NCBI GenBank assembly: GCA_036365455.1
Contig: JAWQUS010000030.1
Location: 16,202,001-16,266,000 of the forward strand
Length of the DNA stretch: 64,000 nt
Reading direction: 5' to 3'
Origin: Macrosoma leucophasiata
Lineage: Eukaryota > Arthropoda > Insecta > Lepidoptera > Hedylidae
Shown: positions 38,601 to 47,600 of the stretch, one piece after another
How positions within the stretch are numbered: position 1 is the stretch's first letter
How the letters are laid out: every line of letters begins with the position of its first letter
Position numbers and translations under genes: made by a program
The notes under the pieces: generated by a model
What the model was told of the DNA's origin: nothing
Seen by the model: only the letters and a program-made list of their open reading frames with translations
The model's database searches: none

Positions 38601-41600
38601 GAAATATTTGAGTTTGCAAGCAATAATAAATGTTAATATCAATATGTCTTGTACCTATTTATACTGCGCTTAAAAAGCTGATCCGTGATAAGAAGAGCTT
38701 TGATTTTTATGCTTTTTTGTCGTGCCAATACCTTACACATAACAAACAATTACAAGTTAATATGTTTGTCTATACCGAACTGTTCAATCCGCACACGCCG
38801 GTAAAGCAGCACATCTCGCACGCAATTCTCTGAAATAATTTACAACTACATATTTATATAAAAATCCATTGCTGTCGTTAGTCTCGCTAAAACTCGAGAA
38901 CAGCTGGACAGATTTGGCTAATTTTGGTTTTGAATGATTTTTGGAAGTTCAAGGATGGTTTAAAAGGTAAGAAAACATGAAGAAATTGAAGGGAAATAGT
39001 AAAAACCACAATTTTACTTTTCCATACAAATAGTCCGTATCTATCAAACCTTTGACACATTATTTCATTCTGAGGCAATACGAAGTTTGCCGGGTCAGCT
39101 AGTTTATAATAAATATTTTTCCACAGAATTTAATGGTTATAAAAACTAAAAATGTCTGTATACAGTACATAAACAATAGTAGTGTAGTGTGTAGATACTT
39201 CAAAATAAAAGAAAAAAAATTAAAAGAGGAAATAGGTTATCGTGCGTCTTTGAAAAAAAATACTCAAAATTTTTACTTTTTGGTGAAATAATTGTAGCGT
39301 TAGCTCAAACTAACATGTAAACAATCTCGCCGACTGAAAAATATCGTACAAAAATTTGATACCATTACAGCATTTAGTGAAAGGTACGCTAGGAGGTTGC
39401 GGTACCCACGTAATCCAATATGTCTGACAGCTGTACGCCTTTTTATATTTTTCGGGCGAATTATCACCGACACTCCGCGGCCGGACGAGGATGTGAATCA
39501 AATTGAAAGCCGGCTCAATTTTATTAGCAGACGTTTTTAGGGTTGACTCTTGTTGTATATTGTGAGCAAGATATGAATGGTAATGGTAAATGTTAGACAA
39601 TAACCTCACTTTTTTTATGTCAAAGGATTGACAGACAAGCAGACGGGCCACCTGATGGAAAGTAGTCACCGTCGCCTATGAACATTTGCAACACCAGGGG
39701 AGTCGCCAACGCGCTGCCAGCCCTGAAGGACTCTTTTGACGCCATTTTTGAAGAACCCCATATTGTAGCACCGAGGGAACACCTCAGGGGGAAGTTAATT
39801 CCACAATTTACACGTTCTGGGCAAAAACGAACGTGAGAACCGCACCGTTGAACATTGCCAAGTGTCCAGTCGGTGAGGGTGGAACTTCTCTCTTCGGCGG
39901 GTAGTGCGGTGTGCGCAGGCTCAGATGTTCGAGCCTGTCAGTAAGTCCTGGGTCGTTAACAATACGAACGGCGCGTCTTTGTAGGGAGTCGAGTGGACCA
40001 AGTTGGTATTTGGGGGCTCCCGCCCACAAATGAGAGCAGTATTCCAGATGGGGCCGCACTTGGGCCTTATAAAGCTGTAATAGCTGCCCCGATGTGAAAT
40101 ACTGCCTCGCTTTGTTAAGCACCCCTAGTTTTTTGGATGCCAACATGGTTTTACACTCAATGTGACTCCCAAATTGCACTTCGTTCGATACGACAACGCC
40201 CAGGATACAGATACTCTTACCAATGGCGAGCGGAGTGCCCTGAAACTGTGGTGCTACAACGAATGGGGTTTTTTTAGCGGTGAACGCGCAGACTTGTGTC
40301 TTCGAGAGGTTGAACTGCACTAAGTTGAGTCGACCCCAGTCCGAGACCCGCTCCAGAGAGTGCTCGAATTCAGACACAAGTCTAGTCCTGCTTTCCTCGA
40401 TAAGTGTCCGAGAGGCATTTGCACGGCCAGTGTAGTGTGCATCTCCCGTACTATCATCGGCATAGCAATGAAAATTGGAGTTTTGCTCCAACATTTCATT
40501 GATATGCAGAAGAAAAAGCGTGGGAGATAGCACAGAGCCTTGCGGCACACCAGCGTTGATAGGTAGTCTATCTGAGCGCAGACCGTCAACTAAGACCTGT
40601 ATATAACGCTCAGACAGAAAGCTGGCTGTCCAGTTGCAAAGCCTCTCGGGAAGACCGTAGGATGGAAGTTTTGCGAGAAGTGCCCTGTGCCAGACCCGGT
40701 CAAAGGCCTTAGCAATATTTAGGCTTACAGCCAGTGCCTCCCCACTCTTGTCCAACGCGTGAGACCAACGGTGCGTGAGATATACTAGAAGATCACCAGC
40801 AGATCTGCCGTGACGGAATCCATATTGGCGGTCACTGATCAACTGGTGATCCTCTAGATACTGCAGCAGTTGTGTGTTGAACACACGCTCCATGACTTTG
40901 CAGAGTAGAGAGGTTATTGCTATAGGCCTGTAATTGGCCGGGTCACTGCGATCCCCTTTTTTGGGTATCGGGTGCACGAGGGCTGTCTTCCACGCAGACG
41001 GTACCTTTCCATGATCGTAGGAAAGCGAGAACAGGCGCGTCAGAACGGGGGTAAGCTCGGGAGCGCACATCTTCATCACCACTGCAGAGACGGAGTCCGG
41101 CCCACTCGACTTCTTGATGTCAAGGGATAAAAGCGCTCGCCTGACGTTCTTCTGAGAGAATTTGACGTCAGGCATAGAGCTTTCACAGCGCGGGATGGTA
41201 GGCGCTGTGACACCCATGTCATCAAGAGTCGAGTTCGAGGCAAAGAGGCTGCCCAGAAGATCGGCTTTCTCTTTTGCCGTGTGGGCTAGGCTATCATCAA
41301 GTTTTCGCAGTGGTGGGAAAGATGACCGACAAAAGTTCCCTTCGATAGCTTTGGCAAGAGACCAATAGGCACGGCTCCCGGGAGGATGCCTCATTAGTTT
41401 CCCCCCAACTCTACCAACATGCTTGGACTTTGCTTTGGCTATCCGCAGCTTCGTGGACCTGGACCTCACTGGTGAGGATATAACAATTACCTCACTCCTA
41501 TATCCTATAGCTCTTCAATAGCTATCTTATAACTCTTATATCCTCACTCACTGATGGTAGAGTTCTAGTGACGGAGCTCGCGGGCGTTGGGACCACTGCA

Positions 41601-44600
41601 TTACCTATTATACTTGCCGCTAAATTGTAGTGTTCAGCACTATCGTGTTCCGGTCAGGTGGTTATGTACGGCCCTGTAATTCCCGGCACAGAGGCCACCT
41701 TAGCCCTCAGGAGTGGTAACGCATCTGCATTTTGACCTCTGGTCTTTGTGTAGGTGTCTATAGGCTGCAGTCATCACTTAACATCAATGTGAACTGCATG
41801 CTTGTTTGCCACTTTCATTACCTATAAAAAAACTTTTGTATCCTTATGACTCGCTGACTGATGACAACGCTCAGCCTAAATCCTTGGACAAAAAGGCTGT
41901 TTGGTACAGGTGTTTTTCTTACAATATGGGATAGGAAAACGAAAAAACGATACATCACGAGATAAAATATTGTATGAATTAAAAATTCACGATTTTCTTG
42001 AACAAACAGTAAGACTTTATTTTTCTAGTACTAGCACTAACCTCGTAAGTTAACCTTTATTAGTACTGATTAGTTAAGTATGTATATGTATATATACAGT
42101 TTTATTTAGTGAACATACGGGCATTTTGTTATGTGATCAATAAAAAAATTATAAACAATGCATCATGCAATGCATAGTAACAGTTTTTACAAAAATGTTA
42201 ATTTGTTCATTGTGTTGCCTAGAAGATTATACACCTAAAACACTTAAAACTTCAATAGGTGCTAGCTTGTCCATTTTATTTACGCATAAATAACATTCTG
42301 CATGTGTTCATTTCACAAGCATGTGTTAATGCGAAATAATATAAAACAATTATTAAGGGTAAAAGCGACTTCTTTACGATATTCAATAAACTGCAAAGTC
42401 TATTATATCGGTTGCCTAACTAGCATAGTTGGCAATAGATGGCGCTACTGCTACCATAAAGCAATGCAATAAATGTGAAGGAAAGATTTGACAAATCAGG
42501 CAGTACTTCAGTAGCTCAATTGGAAGAGCGGCTGGACTAGATTTCCAGTAGGCCGCGAGTTCGAGTCTCGACTGAAGTCAAATTTTTCTTTCCATTTTTC
42601 TTTAAAATAAAATATATTTCACAAGCATGTGTTAATGCGAAATAATATAAAACAATCACTAAAAGTTTGCAATTGATTTACTTTCATAATACTGGGAAAC
42701 TGCGCGATCATCTCAAAATATAGGTATGGATATACGTTTGGTGAAAAGCTACACATCGTCAAACTATTTAGTAAGTAATAAAACACATTATACGTAATAT
42801 TACTGGTGGTAGAGCTCCAGTGCATCCACCACCGCATTACCTAATAGGTATACTTGCCACTAAATGGTATCTAGTGTTCAGCTCTATCGTGTTCCGGTCA
42901 GGTAGTAATGTACGGCCCTGTAATTTCCGGCACAGAGGCAAAACACCTTAGACTTCAGGAGTGGTAACCCATCTGCATTTTGATAATTGTCCTTAGGTGG
43001 GTGTCCATAAATAAAAAAATAATCAATCAGTACCTAACTGTAAAGTTGCGAAAGAGTTATGTTATCCCTCCTCTGAGGTTTCGAATAAAATTTAACTTTA
43101 AAGACATCTGAAATAAAAAAAATCAAACCTCTCACGGTGTTTATTTCATTCGATTTGAATACGTGTTCAAGTGAAGCTGACGGGACACCCCTTAATCCAA
43201 GAGCACGTGCCGCAAGGTGCGCGGGGAGTGGGAGCGGGGGGGAGGTAAAGCCTCATACCGTAATACCATTTCGAGATGAGCGACTTAAACGTGTTACCAA
43301 CTACCGGTCTTACTTGACCCCGCAACCCCCTCTTGCCGTATCACATACGATATCACGATCCGATAGGATACGAATACGAGTGCTAATGATAGATACATCG
43401 ATGATTCAAAAATATCGATATTAATATTTGTAAATCATTAATGTATCGATGTAATTCTGAATAGTTAAATAATGAATAATTGAAATCCGTTTGTTTTCAC
43501 GATACATAACTTTCGGAAGTTTCAAAAGAAAACTTTAGGAGTACCTATTACAAATACCCCATCAATCCTTCGCTAGAAATAATGTTTTTTTTTTTTTTTA
43601 AATCGACGTATTGTTTGCACACTTATTCGAATCTCATCCGATCGTCATGTCGATCGGAGAAGATAGGTACGATCGTTGCTGTATCAATGATACCAATTTT
43701 AAAACAATTTCACCTTTGATGTTTTTAACAATGAGTTAAAAAAAGTCTATTATTATCATTTTATTATTATTTACCACGGTAAGGACTTAGCTTAATTATG
43801 CAACTATACATATTTTTAATTTACGTTTTTATGACAGTGGCAAATAAAAATATGTAAACCCAATAGTAATATTAAACTGATACTGCGTCACTCCGAACCC
43901 TAACATTTATTGCCGTTTTAACAGTATCTGTGCCAAAAATTATGGATATCTTAAAACTATAAAATACAAAAATATGACAGCAACAGATTGTCGAAAAAAC
44001 ATCAATGTTTCGATACATCGATATTATTTGAAGTATGTCATTAGCCATCGATTAATTCCTTTTAGACTTATCGATGTTATGTTTATAATATCAATGTATC
44101 GATACATCGATGATTACTTTTACGATTGCATCCCTAGACGAGACACAAAAGACCCTCCTCGGTGGCCACATAACCGTTCAATTCGCAACTGTTTTGGTGG
44201 TTTTGGACGGCTAGAGTGGATTTTGACAATAGACTAGTTAACTAATGGAAGTGAATTCCGACGCCCGACGATATTGGATATCGACTTGGTTAGTTCGTAC
44301 GAGTGCACTTTGCGATAGAAAAAACTGCGACTATTTTAGGTTGCCAATTCCATTTGCTATTGGATGTAAGATGGTTTTCGTCTCTATTTAATTTGGTAGT
44401 TGGATGGATGAGTTCGTTTAAGTAATTTGCTTATTTTGAGTTCGTGCCATTCTTATGGAATGAAAATTCAATTTCGTGAATGCAAGTTTTTGATACCATA
44501 TTTTTTATACGAATAAGGTTTATGGGAAAATAAATATATCATTGTATAGATGTATGAGCCCTAATTGTAGGCTACGGTAATTAACATGTTCGTTTTCTTT

Positions 44601-47600
44601 AGACTGTGCTACTGTTAAGTCCACGAGTCAAAGAAAGTTAAGTTAGTCAAGTGAAATTTGGGATATTACGTTTTTTTCAAAACGTAACCGGCGAATCGAG
44701 GGTGTTTGAATGTATGCATGCCCCTTTGGAGATTACAGGCGTGAACTTAAGTTACCTTTTATTAACGTTTTTCCAATATATCATTACAAATAGAAAATAT
44801 TATTTGTGGCTTGTTGTTTTGGCCGCTATAAGAAATATAAGAATACACTTCGCCTTCAAGGAATAAAGCTAGGCTTACATTTTTGGCCATATTTAGTTTG
44901 GCCAATATCTATGGCTGATACAAGAATACACCTGTATTTAAGAGAATTACGGAATGAGGGTTTGTCTACATTTTTCCAAATAAACTTGAATATACATCAA
45001 AACCAAGAGCAAGATAAACAAACATTACCATTCAACTGATTTTCCAAGGGCGTATTTAGTGGCCATAAAATCCGTTCACGTAGCCAGGAGCGACAGCCGC
45101 GCCACTAAATTGTGGCTGAGTCGCGTATAGCGGACGGAATTGGGCAATTTTTATTTGGGCATAAATAAAACACGCCCGGTTGCGCGGAGCAATTTGCCTA
45201 AAACCGGGCGTCGCGGGTTGTGCCTCGTGATCCGGGCGTAACCGGGCACTGTACCTACGTTTGCTGATTTGGTACCTGTATTTGATGAGATAATTTTGTA
45301 AGGAGCTTTAAATTGAAAGGATTTCGTAGAAAGAAACCACTTGAACACGAAGACACATACCTACTGATTGCTTTCAGATTGGTTTCCCATTTGATACTGC
45401 CAGTACATATAAAGTTTGCCATGAAAACGCAAAGAAGAAGTGGAAGAAACTTACTACTTAGTCACTATGTTACTACTAAATTAAGTAACTAAAGTTCGAT
45501 TCGGGCTATTAACTTTTTTCAATTCAAAACATTATTTTGTCGTGAACATGAAATTACAAGGAGAGATATACACAGGAAAAACGAAATTCCGTCAACTGAT
45601 TTGATGATGGTAAAATGTAGAGTCAGATAGTATGCAATATCTACCTGTAGCAGATTCGAAGACCAATTTGACATTTATGACAGACTAGCTGACTTGGTGA
45701 GCTTCATACCATTGGAGATTTATAAATAATTGCTGTAATTTTTTATATCATACATACAACCATTCTCTTGACAATAACAAACACATAAAAGAAAGATTTA
45801 TTGAATTTGGTGCAATCGTTTGGATGTTATATGCATAAAACATTTCGGTGATCTTTAGTTACACAGATAAAGTTAAGAAGATATTCGGTTCTGGTTCTGA
45901 GAAGAAGGAAATAATTGAGAGAATGGTTTATTTTTAACATTAGAATTCAACTTTCTGTGTAACACGTATAAAATGTGTTTACGCCATGCACCCACATCTG
46001 TTCAAAGTTCATGAAAATTATGCATTTAAAGCTTACATGCGAGTTTTCCACAGGCCAGACAATTTAAGGTTACTACCCACGTCTGCGCCACCCCCAATCA
46101 TATTCCGGCTACGTCACGCAGACATCCCGTCGCCGTCGCGTAGCGTATTTTATGACAATACTGTTTGCTCGCCATGAATTTATTTATTCTAAGCTTTCAA
46201 TGTTTTAAATAATATTAAAAGTTAACTAAAATTGTTTTTTTTATAATTGTTTTTTATATTATTTCGCATTAACACATGCTTGTGAAATATATTTTATTTT
46301 TAAAGAAAAATGGAAAGAAAAATTTGACTTCAGGCGAGACTCGAACTCGCGACCTACTGGGAATCTAGTCCAGCCGCTCTTCCAATTGAGCTACTGAAGC
46401 CCTGCCCGATTTGTCAAATCTTTCCTTCACATCTATTGCATTGCTTTATGGTAGCATAAAAAAATTGTATATCATGTTATTTTTATGTGTTAAATAAATT
46501 AAAAAAAAAATTAATTGGACAGAGAAATAATTCCTTCTTCTTTTACACCAAGAATAGTCGAATTAATTGGGCATATATTTCACAAGCATGTGTTAATGCG
46601 AAATAATATAAAAAAAACAACAACTATAAATGTTTTGAAATAATTGTGGTGACAAAATAATACCTAAAATAGCTATGGTAATGGAATAATATCCAAAATA
46701 TTTAAGCCATTATTATTAAAGGAACTGGCAGTCGCAAGAAACAGAAAGGCTACAGCCTGTAAGAACTGATGTGACAAATATGTATTAAAAACTGTATTAT
46801 ATAGGAAGGTAATTCTAAATAAAGAATAAAGCTCGAAAGATACGTAATAAAAAAGTCATCCGACACAACTGTCAGCGCCCTAACGCACTAGCGGCAAGCG
46901 GTTAGCCGCGCGGCTAGCCGCTTTTACAGTTTAATATGTAACCGCACTATACATAACAGACGGTTGCATATTAAATTGTAAAAGCGGTAACACGCGCGGC
47001 TACTTGCTCCCGCGGCTAACCGCTAGTATAACGCACTAGCGGTTAGCCGCGGGAGCAAGTAGCTGAGCTGTAGCGGACGCTGAGTAAGAACAAAAATATA
47101 TTTCTAAGTTTCAGTACTTTTATTTTGTTTCCTTCTCACAGCAGAGCTACATGATCGCTGTAACGTAAAGTTTATAAATTCCATAGGCTAGTTCTATATA
47201 AGAAAAAAATCTCAACTCACTTGCACCCTAGCCTCGGTGAGATTGATCTTGAGAGCGAGATCCTCCCGAGTGAACACGTCAGGGTAATGCGTCTGCGCAA
47301 ACGCCGTCTCCAACTCTTCCAGCTGTCAATGAGAATTTAAAATTAAAATTGTTCTAATACAACACCGCGAATATGCATTTTCATGATTTGACAGGACAGA
47401 TAAAAACACAATCTTTTATGAAATTGTTACAAAAATCTTGTTTATTTTCAAATTTTTAAATAATCAGGTTACATTACATTACATATCACAATTATTAATG
47501 CCACAAATTGACTAGAGCAAACAATTGTAATGGTACAATTTTTTAAACTACATCTTCTGATTGCCGAATTAATTCGACTATTATTGGTGTAAAAGAAGAA

